Source: Actinostola sp. cb2023
Lineage: Eukaryota > Cnidaria > Anthozoa > Actiniaria > Actinostolidae
Reading direction: 5' to 3'
NCBI GenBank assembly: GCA_033675265.1
Contig: JAUJYZ010001162.1
Coordinates: 62,001 to 126,000 of the forward strand
Length of the DNA stretch: 64,000 nucleotides
Below, piece by piece: positions 14,154 to 26,200 of this stretch; the first letter of the stretch is position 1; each line of letters starts with the position of its first letter. The notes beneath the pieces are model-generated. The model saw nothing but the letters and a program-made list of their open reading frames with translations. It made no database searches and had not been told where the DNA came from. Position numbers and translations under genes: made by a program.

Positions 14154-14274
14154 AATGCTATTTCCAGCGTTCTCCAAGAGTTATTTGTGATTTACGCGTA
14201 TGCTAATTACTTCGCAGTAATTAGCATACGCGTAAATCACAAAATAACTCTTGGAGAACGCTGGAAATAGCATT
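14154..14274. repeat. Near-perfect 57-bp-arm hairpin
   Basis: AATGCTATTTCCAGCGTTCT begins the left arm and its complement ends the right arm. Arms of about 57 bp are separated by about 6 bp. Part of the left arm is ordinary element sequence, so the hairpin looks like an inverted duplication of element DNA. Confidence 0.9.
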
Positions 14275-14484
14275 AATTCCTACACTGTCTCAGCAAACCA
14301 ATGCTGACTAACACTTGAGAATTTCGATGGCTGAATCGATTCGGACAATCCTTTAATTCACGAAAGTCCGCAAGAACGCGCTATGAACCGTGCTCTGTTC
14401 TGACCAAGGCTGGTTTACAACCGGTTTCTCCTAAACGGTGTAATAACGCGAAACATGAAAGGGAGTGTTAGAACACTTACAATA

Positions 14485-14677
14485 CAGTGGAGCCCGGTTA
14501 ATACGGACACCATCGGGACGAGACGCAGTGTCCGTATTAACCGGGTGTCCGTAATAAACAGGTATATTTTATAGGCATTTGTTTGAGTTTCGATTCAGCC
14601 GGGACAGAACAACATGTCCGTAATAACCGGGTGTCCGTATTAACCAGGTGTCCGTTAGAATAGGCCGGGTTCCACTG
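14485..14677. mobile_element. pogo/Tigger-type MITE, TA target duplication
   Basis: The 193-bp element begins CAGTGGAGCCCGGTTAATAC and ends in the matching complement (…CCGGGTTCCACTG), flanked by TA on both sides. Subterminal GTGTCCGTATTAACC words recur internally in both orientations. The TIR style and TA duplication are typical of Tc1/mariner-pogo non-autonomous copies. No coding capacity. Confidence 0.85.
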
Positions 14678-14714
14678 TACTTCTAATTCATATTTTCTAT
14701 CAGTTAAACCTCTA

Positions 14715-14749
<35 letters not shown>

Positions 14750-15171
14750 GGCTAGCCACCCATCCCCCCCCCCCCCCCTGTATCCGCCCCTGGACTGTGA
14801 AAATCAACAACACTGTCACAGCATCCTAAGTTATCATGGTCCCAGCACAGACACACCAGGCAAGTCCATTCCATAAGTTTTTCAGTCATATAATTCTGCT
14901 CTAACCTGCACTGCTGGTAGCCTCCATTGCAGACGTTTTAGGCAGTTTGAGAAAAGTGAACAACCTCAAACATCTGCAATGCTGAGTGCCTGCAGTTATA
15001 TCTGACTACCAGCAATGCAGGCTAATTAATTATTAGCACTTCTGAATTGTACATGTATATCCCCATTAGGCTTACAATGTAGTATCCCTAGGGAATTATG
15101 CATATACATAAATCAACTCCAGCTAACAATAAGCACCAACCTCTCCTTCCCTCCCTCCTCCAGCAAATCCA

Positions 15172-15390
15172 GTAAAACTACTCAACCACAAACCACTGTG
15201 TACGAACGAACCCATGATGCCTGGCCTTATGCCAATGTTTTGATTTTGTGTTTACATGTACCTACTAAAACTATATACATTGTAAAACTACTCAACCACA
15301 AACCACTGTGTACGAACGAACCCATGATGCCTTCGTTATGCCAATGTTTTGATTTTGTGTTTACATGTACCTACTAAAACTATATACATT
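15172..15390. repeat. Two-copy 110-bp tandem duplication
   Basis: The segment from GTAAAACTACTCAACCACAA to CTATATACATT is repeated immediately with a 110-bp period and only a few differences (CCTGGCCTTATG against CCTTCGTTATG). This indicates a recent duplication in the non-coding interval of the SLC26 locus. Confidence 0.9.
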
Positions 15391-15686
15391 AGTATACAGC
15401 ATTACTTTTTGGTCAAGGATGATTCTAACTGATGCCAAATTGCTTGATCTGAAACTCTGATTTGCCAAACGATGTGTATGCTGCATGCTCTCTGCATGAT
15501 CTACAATTGTACGAGATCCCTGGGATGATATCACACAGCATGTGCGTGCATATATTCAAACATTTTTATAACAAACCAAACTGAAAACTTGCAGTAAAAT
15601 CATAATTTATTGTATTTTATAAAAGAAATATAAAATGCGCACGTGCCTCCGCTATAATAATAATTTATTTTAATTAATTAATTTAA

Positions 15687-15834
15687 TGCTATGTGCAGTT
15701 TTATAGCACTTGGGGATTGATCAGAACACAAGAGAAGTTTTAGGAGAAGCACAATGTATAGCGGAGTGCTTCTCAACACTTCTCAAGTGTTCTGATCAGT
15801 CTCTGTGTGCTCTAAAACTGCACATCATGTAGCA
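15687..15834. mobile_element. Palindromic MITE
   Basis: Inverted arms TGCTATGTGCAGTTTTA…CACTTG…GATCAGAACAC and their complement flank a short centre rich in AGAAGCAC…GTGCTTCT. About 148 bp, no coding capacity. Confidence 0.75.
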
Positions 15835-16073
15835 CGTTTGGATGTTTTATATTTCTGATAATAATCTTACAACTTTCAATTTTCATTGCCTCTGAAAATA
15901 GTTTATGCGCACAAAACATCATGGGCTCGGACACAGGATCTTTACACCATGGTAGAAATACATGTATGTTTAGAAACATTTCTGCAATGTTCTACAAAGA
16001 TAGTGTGGGATCCCTGTGTTAAATAGAGGCACCTGTACTGCATGTGAATGTAAAATGGTGTGAATCAGTTCTT

Positions 16074-16446
16074 CCTGATGTGTATAATATGATGGTTTAA
16101 TATTTCTAAATTTGAGCCATGCGTTTCAGAGTTTAATAGAGGTTTGAAATCTCAATATGCAAATTTGATGACATCTACCCAGGCTTCTGCCATAAACTTA
16201 TTTAAACTTGTTCAAGAAGAACTTATTTTTTTAAATGGGGAAAAAGTTACAAAATCATTCATAAAGACTGTGGAAATATTATGTAAGTTTTCAAATGTCA
16301 ATAATTAGCATAAGGGCGTTTTTGTATAATAAATGAAGCCTTGGTAGACGTCATCAAATTTGCATATTGAGATTTCAATCCTCTATAACTCATAAACGTA
16401 AGGTTCAAATTTAGAAATATTAAACCATCATAGTATACACATCAGG
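16074..16446. mobile_element. Foldback MITE with 110-bp arms
   Basis: Arms 16074-16185 and 16336-16446 are inverted copies (CCTGATGTGTATA, TTTAATATTTCTAAATTTGA, TGAAATCTCAATATGCAAAT). The sequences flanking the region (15455-15590 and 16550-16630, each with GATTTGCCAAA, GCATGC and ATATTCAAAC words) are also similar to one another, suggesting a larger duplicated or nested structure. Confidence 0.75.
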
Positions 16447-16910
16447 ATGAACTGATTTACAAAATATTGTATTATTTATTAGGGGCACTTTAATGCATTT
16501 GCTGTATCTCAGAATGAATGATAAAATAACTATGATATATAATGCACGCACTGTGATTTGCCAAAGGATGCATATGTCACATGCTTTATGACAGCACACA
16601 GCATGCACGTGCAGATATTCAAACAATTCTGTAGTGAACAAACTTTTATTTTTTTAAAGAAATAGAAAGCTTCTTATGATTATGAAAACCCAAAAGTCAT
16701 CAAAAATGTTTGCACTCTGATAATTAATAACAATAACAATTCAATGATTTATATTGCATAATATACATGATAATGATCTAATGCGAATTACAATAATCCA
16801 AATCTAGAACTCATAAATTTGTTCACCACATCCGTACAAACCGGAAAGGAGGTGGGGTTTATTAATATTTTAATGTACTCCAATAAAGAATAATGGAATG
16901 GCAATCTTAC

Positions 16911-17786
16911 CTTAAAGTCTGGAAGACTTTGGTGTATTGGGATGGTGAGAGACAAAGCATGTTCATGACCCTTGGATACAGCTACATATGCAACTAAACT
17001 AGCCATTAGCACAATGAGTGCATTCCTACCAGTGCTAGTCAACCAAATTATCTTTCTTGCTATCCTCTGTTTTCTATCTGCTGTCTTTGTATTATCCGGC
17101 CACTTAGTTTGTCCCAAATATCGCAAGATATACAGAATAACAATGCAAAAACAGCCCAGTACCAAATCCCAAGTTTTAGTCTCTTTGATGTTCTTGAAGG
17201 TATCATAAAGACAGTACACAAATGATCTTCTGACGTGTGTTATTCCAAATAAAGCCTTGACCTGACTCACAGCTATGATTATTGCTGCTGCCGATGTAAA
17301 TCCAGTAATGACTGGAATACTTATAAACCGTACAACAAATCCTAACCTCAGAACACCCATCATAAATTGTATCATACCAGCGAATAATGCCAGCACAATT
17401 GCATAGCTTTCATTCACTGCTTGGTCATCGTCAGACTTGTGGCAATATTGATTGACAATCAGTGACATAATAGCTGTTGGCCCAATACTAACATCTTTAC
17501 TTGTCCCAAGTAAACAGTATACAAAACATCCCATGAAGGCGCAATAGAGCCCATATACAGGTCCAAGACCAGCAATAGCTGCATATGCAATACCCTGTGG
17601 TATAACCATCAAACCAACCGTAATGCCTGCTATCATGTCACATTGAAGTTTATGGCATGAGTATTGAGGCAACCATTTAGTGATTGGTAAGTATCTTTTG
17701 ACTAATGTTAGGTATTTACTGTTTGTGTCACTGGTATGTTCTCTTGAGCCAATAAGGTGAGCTGTTGGAAGTTCTTGATTACCCAT
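16911..17786 (-). CDS. Second SLC26A11-like first coding exon (alternative exon or paralogue fragment)
   Basis: This exon encodes 292 residues from MGNQELPTAHL to …IHQSLPDFK and aligns along its whole length with exon 1 of the gene at 4860-10958, at roughly half identical residues by eye. It keeps GITVGLMVIPQGIAYA and GTSKDVSIGPTAIMSL. The donor AAG|GTAAGA is phase 0, at exactly the same point as exon 1 of the other copy. The ATG follows a good acceptor (TTTTTTTCCAG|ATTCGTG at about 17799), so an upstream non-coding exon is expected. No second copy of SLC26 exons 2 and 3 exists between it and 10958. It either splices to 9361 (607-aa isoform with a different N-terminal half of the membrane domain) or is the 5' remnant of a truncated paralogue. 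The open frame is undamaged. Confidence 0.85.
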
Positions 17787-17799
17787 CTTCACGAATCTG

Positions 17800-18398
17800 G
17801 AAAAAAATTGTTTAATCAATAAATTTAATCCAAAAACTAGACGCTCTACTAGTGTGAAGTCGCGCGAGCTTCGAACTGATATGTAGCCTATTTGAACTAA
17901 ATATAGATATCTTAGTGCGATTAAAACAGTGTTTGGTTCGACGCTTGTTGCATGACTCGGTAGAACATCATTTCCTTGGAATTTACTGCGATTTCACAAA
18001 CTCAGCGAATCATGATCGAATGACAATGACAATACCGGTAGTTTATTTGGTACCATAAATATAGAAAAACCTCACAACTGACGTAATTGCATTTTTCTCT
18101 TCACTGCATGTATCAACTCACTTCATTCTAAGTTCTAAAGATCTCTAAACCCTTTGCAGTACTAGTTTTGGATTGATAAATCCATAACAAGACCACATAA
18201 CCTTCCTCCAATAAGGACCTTTGTGAAGAGTGCGATGTCTTCACAGTGTTGATAAACCATGTTGTTAGAGTTTTCAGTGATTATCTTAGCAGCCGGGACA
18301 GGGCACATACGCTATTAGCCTATAGAAGTTGGTGATTTGAGGTCAGCAACGACGGCCGGCTTGCATTTTTAGAGTTGGGCCTTACACAGGAAGCCCGA
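17800..18398. other. Intergenic: upstream of the SLC26 locus
   Basis: Should contain the 5' untranslated exon and promoter of the 16911-17786 exon on the minus strand; I cannot place them. A single CACAGGAAGCCC motif of the foldback family lies at about 18386-18396. Confidence 0.35.
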
Positions 18399-19016
18399 CT
18401 AATGAGGGTTTATCATGTACGGTAATTTCAAAACTCATAGGACAAAAAATGATTATCATAGCTGGAAATAATTCATTCTCGTCCCCAGACCCTTCTCAGC
18501 TTTCTAATGAAAAATCGAAGGCTCTGGTAAGAAACAAATCGGAAGACCCAGATTCTAGGTCGTCGGATATGCGCATGCTCAATATTTTCTAACTTCCGGT
18601 GACAGAATTGATCAGAATTGTCCGACTTCAGCGAAGTACGATGCTCTAGAAACCGACTTAATCGACATTTCAGTTTAAAAAGTAAAAACAGATATCAGCG
18701 GCATACATAGTATGAAGAATTTCGAATTCATTCTACAGCCAGCAAGTGCGTGTATTAACTGAATTACAGTGAAATGTTCAAAATATCATAATTTTAATCA
18801 TGGTAAACGCGAAAGCCTAAAGAGTACCATTATATGAAAACCTTTGGAAATATATTTCGATTTTTGAAAATTCATATCTTCGCAATAATTATATGTGAAG
18901 CGATCTTTTCCAAACTTCAAATTTTTACTAATTTCAACGAGCTCTTGCCAGCTATGATAATCATTTTTTTGTCCTATGAGTTTTGAAATTAAGCTTTCAT
19001 GATAAACCCTCATTAG
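18399..19016. mobile_element. Foldback MITE, about 70-bp inverted termini
   Basis: CTAATGAGGGTTTATCATG followed by AATTTCAAAACTCATAGGAC at the left end is matched by its complement at the right end (18947-19016). About 620 bp, with no transposase. An open frame on the minus strand covering the right terminus is not convincing. Confidence 0.75.
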
Positions 19017-19694
19017 GTGTTTGTTATGTAATACCATGATCGCCTCGGTTTCCTTTGTCCTTCCAGGGACATACAAACCACTAAATCTCCCTTCTCCAAT
19101 TTTCCGACTGGGAAATTTAGTAAGACAATGCAGAAATCCATAGTGTGTCCCTCATATAACAATCACTGAGACCTTGGACAGAGTAGTCTGTCCGAATTAC
19201 GTTTAATCTAGCTGAAAGCTGGCTCTACTCCAAGTTACTCAAGCGTCTAACACATGTGGGATGCTATGTCCTCGACTCTGCGCATGAGCAGTGCATATGC
19301 AAAGACCGGAATTCTTTCTTTTCTGGACTAAAATATTTGGAACTCTTTATTTCTTGCCTTTTCCCATTGCGTACTAAACGTTAGCACACCATGAAGTTTT
19401 TTTTCCGTATTTTCGGGCACTTTCCCTTGATTGGTCAACTTCAGCGTCTTTTACAAAGGCAAAACAACTCTCCGCCATGATTTTTGACCAAATGACGATT
19501 AAATATTCCTAAACTGACTAATAAATATACTCGATCATTGTACAAATGAAACAAAACATCACAATTTCAAAATTCCCCAGAGTGTGGTGTAATCAATGCT
19601 CTTTGAGAAAAATATTGTAGTTCGTACTGCTCTAAGTTATGCAAAGTGAACTATATTTTACTTTATTTCCTCGGTGATCATGGGTATTACAAAC

Positions 19695-19837
19695 TAATAC
19701 CATGACAATTCGGGAAATTAGTGATTAAATTTCCCTCAAGCCTCGGGAGAGTTTGTAAAAGTCCCGACGCTGTACCACAAACTCTCCCTCGGCTTGCGGG
19801 AAACTTAATCACTAATTTCCCTCTTGTCATGGTATTA
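19695..19837. repeat. Palindrome around GGGAAATTAGTGATTAA
   Basis: TAATACCATGACA…CGGGAAATTAGTGATTAA at the left is mirrored by its complement at the right, with an inner inverted pair (GAGAGTTTGT / ACAAACTCTC). It is about 143 bp and foldback-like. Confidence 0.75.
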
Positions 19838-21414
19838 CTTATAATAATAGCTAGATTATCTCTAAATTGGCCACATCAAGCCCGAGCTAGAGAGCATTAT
19901 GTCATTCGACATGACAACTATTACTATCACATAATATATACATTTTCATGTATATATTATTATATTTGTTTATTTTCGTGTACGTGTGATGAATTGTGAA
20001 TAAACTATTATTATTATTATTATTATTATAATGACCACGAGGTTCTTTGCTCGGTTTGATCGGTTGTTCTTTAATTTTGCTGAGCTCTGAAATGATGTGT
20101 TTTGAAGTTCTTCGTCACCTTCTACTCTAAACGCTCACTATGCTTACGGTAGGCCTACTCTAAAAGATGTCAGTGAGCGAATTTGGACTGGGCCGTTCCG
20201 CAAACTCATAGCAAAATCAAATCAAACTATGAAATCAAATGAGCAAAATATGAGCAAATAATGGCTAGAAATAGCAAACAAATGACTACAAGTAAACACT
20301 TGACTATAAACTCTTGTTACTGCTTTAAATTCTTGAATTCGATAGTTCTTTTGATTTCATATTTTGATAATAATTTATCTTTGTACAATGTGAGCTTGAT
20401 TTGTGTCCCAAAGGAAATTGATTTTATAAACCTTTCAAGAGCTTTTTAATATAGACTTCGAAGAGTTATTTGGTGGCTTGTAATTTTTCTGTCCGAAAGT
20501 ATATACATGTAAGGCCAAGAACTCGTAAGTTTATATTGTTGATTTTACCACAACTAGTCAATTTCTCGCTCTCTCATTGGTCGATCAACCGTGGTCTATC
20601 AGAGTACATACCACGGTAGGACGTCATCAATCGATCGTATGATGAAAATTTTATTATTTTGTCAAACGAAAAACATGTTTTCAGCTACAATTTTTTACAG
20701 TGACTATTAAGGAGTACATACCGAGCTGACTATCGTTAACCACATCTACAGTTCATAGCATTAGCAAGCCAAATTGTCCATCAGTTGCAGCGCTTCGATC
20801 TCCACAGTTTGGGCTCTTTCATTCAAGTAAAAACTAGATCTATCGATGCTATTCACGGGGAAAAAAAGTTCATTTGTTGGACACTCTGATCAATGGTATA
20901 AATCCATGACTTGAGAAAATCCACAGACCATGAATACTCCGCTGAAGTGCTGTTTTCTAACGTTAAGCTTATTTCATATTTTTCAAGCGACCTCGTGCTT
21001 TTCTCCATTGACTGCATTTTCCAGATGTTAGCCGTATTTTTCGTCTTTGTTGACTGTCAAATCAGATTTCACACAATGACCAGGCACAAGGTGAAGCTTT
21101 CCCCACTGAGAATTAATTCTCTAAGAGTTTCTTTCAGAGCTTGAAAGCTTTGATTTTGAACTGATTTTGGCTGATCCCCAGGACAAGGCTGTTTGCCGAT
21201 AAAATTGAAAACTGATTTGACAGGTTTGCAAGTAGCATTGAAATGGTTGCTTGTCAAAATCTAACCAATCAAAACGGCAAGATGTTTGTTTACAAATTCC
21301 ATCCACCAATGAAAAAGCGAGAAAATTATATACCATGATTGCGCGATTTGCAATATGTTTTTGAGCAAAAGTTCGTAGGTAACTTGCGCAATTTATTTTG
21401 TTTTTGTGGTAAAA

Positions 21415-21602
21415 AACAAATAACCGATAGTTTGTCGTGGTATGTCCTCTGATAGACCACGGTTTGCGTCATCGAGTCGTCAAAATTGTTCAGTGGAATC
21501 ACTCGGCTACGCCTCGTGATTCCACAACAATTTTGACGACTCGATGACGCAAACCGTGGTCTATCAGAGGACATACCACGACAAACTATCGGTTATTTGT
21601 TA
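21415..21602. repeat. 188-bp near-perfect palindrome
   Basis: The arms run AACAAATAACCGATAGTTTG … and its complement, with about 85 bp per arm and very few mismatches, centred near 21507. The internal phrase CCGTGGTCTATCAGAG…CATACCACG also occurs singly at about 20588-20615, so the palindrome may be one end of a larger (about 1 kb) repeat. Confidence 0.85.
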
Positions 21603-21604
21603 AT

Positions 21605-23233
21605 TTTATCGCAATCGATACGGCGAGTTTATACATTGCCCAACCGTAAGCGTGCTAAAAAAACACGAAATTCTGTTCTTTGGAACCTTCTTTGTAAAAT
21701 ATAAATGCATCACAAATGTTCATTAACCATTGAACTTTAGTTCTTGGCTATATTTACGCTTTCCTGCTCGAGTATCGTCAATATTGAAGAGAAATCTACT
21801 TGATATGAATATCGAATTATGCATGCATGTTTACTACCGAGTCACGCAACGAGTGACGAAAAGTCACGCGATATCTACTGCTGACAGTGCTGTCCAAGGT
21901 TTTAGCACTTCTCTGAAATGTAGTTCTTTGGCTAAAATCTAAGTATTTATAATTTTTAGTACTCATTGATCAATCATCGATTTCTGTGGTACTCTAAACT
22001 CGCCATTTATATCAATGAAGTAGCGGTTCCCTAATGAAGGTTTTTGACAAGTACTCTTATAAACTTTGCCGTTTATAATTATACCCATTCTGAGCTGGTG
22101 TTGTCGACTATAGAAATCAGTACTGTTTTACAGTCTGTACCGTATCAAGAGAATATGACTGTTAAATTATGCAGTAACAGGCTAAAACTACCTTATAATG
22201 TTCACCATTTTCAGAAACCTTGCAATTTTAAAGCTACCAATTCTCGGCTTCATCATCTCATTATCAGTAGTCCAAGTGAACGCTATTAGAGCGTCTAGTT
22301 TAACTTATAAAGACACAAATTTTTGTAGTTAAATGTCCAAAACCCATGTGCATGAAATGTAACTATATTGGTAATTGGGTATCTTGAAAAACCAAGTTAT
22401 CTTGGCATGAAATCTTACGGTAATCGGTGAAGTTGGATATTTGATACTCGGGAGCGAGGAAGCCGGTTTACCTTTCATATTGAGAATATTTTGACAAATT
22501 AATATCTATGAAGAAATGTAAAAAGAGTATTGGTTGAATACTTACGAACTGAAGTGTCTTTCAGGGTGGAAGGAAGAGTTTAACTGTCAGAAAATATCGC
22601 GGAAGTCATGTGAGCTGATCAGACTCCGCATGTCCTCCGCATGGAAGTTTTTGACAAAAGAACACTCGAAAGTGACTGGGACGAGAACAAAATATACTGT
22701 ATAGGGAGGGGTAGGTGGGAGAATCAGAATGAATACAATAAAACTTAAAAAGTATCGTTACTTAGTTTTTCGGGCGATAGAAGAGATATAGAAGGGGCAG
22801 GGACATACTTTTTTAATTTGATAAAATTAATGTGGGATGGACATGGTCGTGAGGAGAGTGGGGTATAAATACGTTTGAAAAGAACAAAAGTAGGAAAAAT
22901 TATTATCAATATCCTTTTAGCGGAGTAAATAAAAATCATAGAAACAAATTTATAGTTGCGAATTACACCCATGCACCGGTTACACAATTTCGAGATATAT
23001 TTTAAAATTCGTCCTTTGTTCGTATTTGTTTCGGTTATGTTCGGAAACCACAACGTCATCGGCCTTGGTGTTCGGGTAGTGTTCGTGAGTGGGGTTCCCG
23101 TATGTAAAATGCCGGTCTTGCCGACGTGGCGACCAGCGATTGAGAGGCCTGCGTCTGAATCAAGGACGATCTTTACTTATTGTTGGTTGTACCTTTTTCT
23201 TTTTACCTTATTTCTATCGCTTCCTCCACAAAA
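21605..23233. other. Intergenic / KDELR upstream region
   Basis: No exon recognised. The last part (about 23060-23233) is relatively GC-rich (GTAAAATGCCGGTCTTGCCGAC…) and probably includes the promoter and 5' untranslated region of the KDEL receptor gene. Confidence 0.4.
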
Positions 23234-26200
23234 ATGAACATCTTTAGATTAACTGGCGACCTCTCCCATATAGCTGCCATCTTGGCATTGTTATGGAAAA
23301 TCTGGAAGAGTCGTTCTGTAGCTGGTAAGTAAGCAGGAGTACGATGATGGCTGCCGTAATATCCATAAACAACAGCCACAATAGACCTTGTTGTCTGATG
23401 TTAGATAACAAGCTTCTTGATCCCTAAAGAGCCTCTGCACGATATTGATTCAACTTATGAACTGAGAGGCTTCCTTAAGTATTATTTCTGCTGTTAAAAG
23501 CTGGGAGTTTGAGACGTTGAATGGAGTTTTTGTCTGATTGTACACGTGTAACTTCAGTTCATGTTAGAGAAAGATTGAGTTTCTGTAGTTCTGTCTCGTA
23601 GAAAGACTCTTTTGATATCGGATAAATATAAAGATATCTCAATATACGAGGTGTTTTTATCCTTGCAAAGGTTGATCGAGGTTGTTGTCAATGGAAAGTC
23701 GTTGAAGACACCTAGTTTTTTTCCACGTAGTGTTCATTTTTTAAATTTGAAAGCCTCACTTGATTTGATGTCACAGAGATCAGCTATAACTTTAAAACGT
23801 TAAAGTCGCTTGCTTTCATTTTATAATGATCAATTTAGCATCGGCATCCTGTTAGAGCATTTTAGATTTCCTGTAAAAAATCCAGGTTAATATCTTTAAT
23901 AATATTGAATAAAATATTTGATTTATTATTGAGATTTGATATGATATTTAATATTGGTCTGATAGAGATCATATATTTCTTGAATGTAATCGTTGTGGTG
24001 CATAATAACCGATTAGAATGATGGCATGTTAGTTTTATAAATAATACTCACTGCAGGAACTTTTTCTATCTTATGTAGTTAGAAAGCACCTGTAGTTTGC
24101 CACACACAACTATGAGTAATGTTGTTTATTTTATCACCAAAATTGAATTTAATAGAATGTAATAATTGGCAGCTGTGTCATCAAGTTGCTACATTATGAA
24201 TCAAAATCTTTCTTTCTTGAAATTAAACTCTTATATATCAAGTATGAAATGCACTGAAAGATATTCTAAATGAAGATATAATGTAATTATCATCCTTGGA
24301 CTTTTAATGTTTTGGCTAAGTTTCAGATTTATAATTAGGTTATGGGTTCAGACAAAATACAGTGATATAAATCAGGTAGTATTGTAATTTGACTAACCAT
24401 AATGTAAAATACCATTGTCATTGGAAAGCCAATCACAATGACCTTTAATTATATGTCATGTATTATAATATTTAAGGGGGGATTAACATATTTATTTGGC
24501 CCGTTGCTAGGGAAACTGCGAAGGCTCATAAAACTCTTAAAATCAATACACAAGGCATGAAACTTTTGGAATGTGTTAGTTGAGGGTAGTAGTTCGACAT
24601 GTGATGACGTCATCACGTGCATCCTTATGACGTCATCACATTGTAAAAAAATGCCATTTTTCATAGTGTTTTGATGAATCAAATATATTTTGGTATAATC
24701 TAAAACTTTAGATCTAGGCGCAGAAGACTGAGCATGCGTTTTGCGGTTCGATGAAAATTGATTTTTTTTATGGCAGTTTCTTTGCATTTATAACGACATT
24801 TTTGTCCATAACTTGACCGTTTTTTCTTTGTTTTTAAAATCTATGCTCAATTTTGTGGAGAATATCTTTCATAGCACATATATATATATATGAAGAAAAA
24901 AGTTAACTTTTTTGAAAACGTGAAAAGAACGGCATTTCTTTCGAAAACCAGAAGTCGCAAACTTTTGATCATGCGCAGTGCCATTCCTAGGAATTTGGAA
25001 AGGTTACATTCTGGATTATGCGACTTTTTGGAAGACATGTTTGAATTCGAAGGTGGACTTTGTTGACGATGTGTACTAAAATGAACTAAAATGATGTTAA
25101 TTCTTCTCACTCAAGCCCTGCATAGCAACGAATTACTATAGCAACGAAATATGTTAATCCCCCCTTAAATAAAATATATTTAATTAATGTTTTAATTTTG
25201 CATTTCACAGGTTTATCCGGCAAAAGTCAGATACTCTTTGGCCTGGTATTTGCTACTCGTTATCTTGATTTGTTTACTAGCTTCATCTCTGTGTACAACT
25301 CTGTGATGAAGTGCGTCTACCTGTTGTGTTCATGGGGTACTGTGTATCTTATGTACTTGAAGTTCAAGGCTACATATGACTCAAATCATGACACCTTTCG
25401 TGTGGAGTTCCTACTTATCCCAGTAGCTGGTTTGGCTTGTTTGGTTAACCATGAGTTTACTATTATGGAGGTTAGTTATAGCATTACTACATGTATAGAA
25501 AGTAGCTCATTAGCATAGAAGAGCCACCTCCTGGATTGCTAATAAACTGTTATTATTATTATTAGTATTATTATTAGTATTAGTATTATTATATTAGTAT
25601 TGTACGTGCACATAGTGTGGCATAGCTCTGGAGTGGATCTAGGATTTTGAGGTGGGGGGTTCACCCCACAAGGAAATGTTGCACGGGCCGATTTTTTGTA
25701 TTAAAAATCGTATTGAATATTTATTGTTCCTGAGCAGCAAGGGGGGTGCACATGCACCCAGTGACCCTCCCCTAATCCACCACTGTCAAGTCCCCTTGGC
25801 ATCCATACCACAACTTCTGTGCAGTATTTGATAAAATGCTGATAATCTTGGAATTTGTCTGTACAATTTATACACAATCTTATTTGTTCTTCAGGTTCTG
25901 TGGACTTTCTCCATCTACCTAGAGTCGGTTGCCATCATGCCACAATTATTCATGATTTCCAAGACTGGCGAAGCAGAGACCATTACCAGTCACTACCTGT
26001 TTCTCCTTGGTTTGTACCGTGGTCTCTACATCATGAACTGGGTTTACCGTTATTACTTCGAAGGATTCTATGACTTTATTGCTATTGTTGCTGGTTGTGT
26101 ACAGACAGCTCTCTACTGTGATTTCTTCTACTTGTATATTACTAAAGGTAACTAACCTACAGACTTCAATATCTCCTGCAACATATACTGTACCAATTAT

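Larger units (their letters stand above)
13876..14792. mobile_element. DNA element with CAGTGGCGGATCCAGG termini, with nested insertions
   Basis: The left terminus CAGTGGCGGATCCAGG (13876) and the complement of the right terminus (CAGGGGCGGATACAGG, ending 14792) are near-identical. The flanks share a 5-bp duplication, GACTG. Internally it shares GGGGCATGC…CAGAAAATT…TGAAATCTAGA with the element at 27784-28012. Nested inside are a perfect hairpin (14154-14274) and a pogo-like MITE (14485-14677), followed by long G and C homopolymers (14717-14779). Confidence 0.7.

Noticed and set aside
18798..19076. 92-codon minus frame
   Set aside because: Overlaps a MITE terminus and has no known domain.
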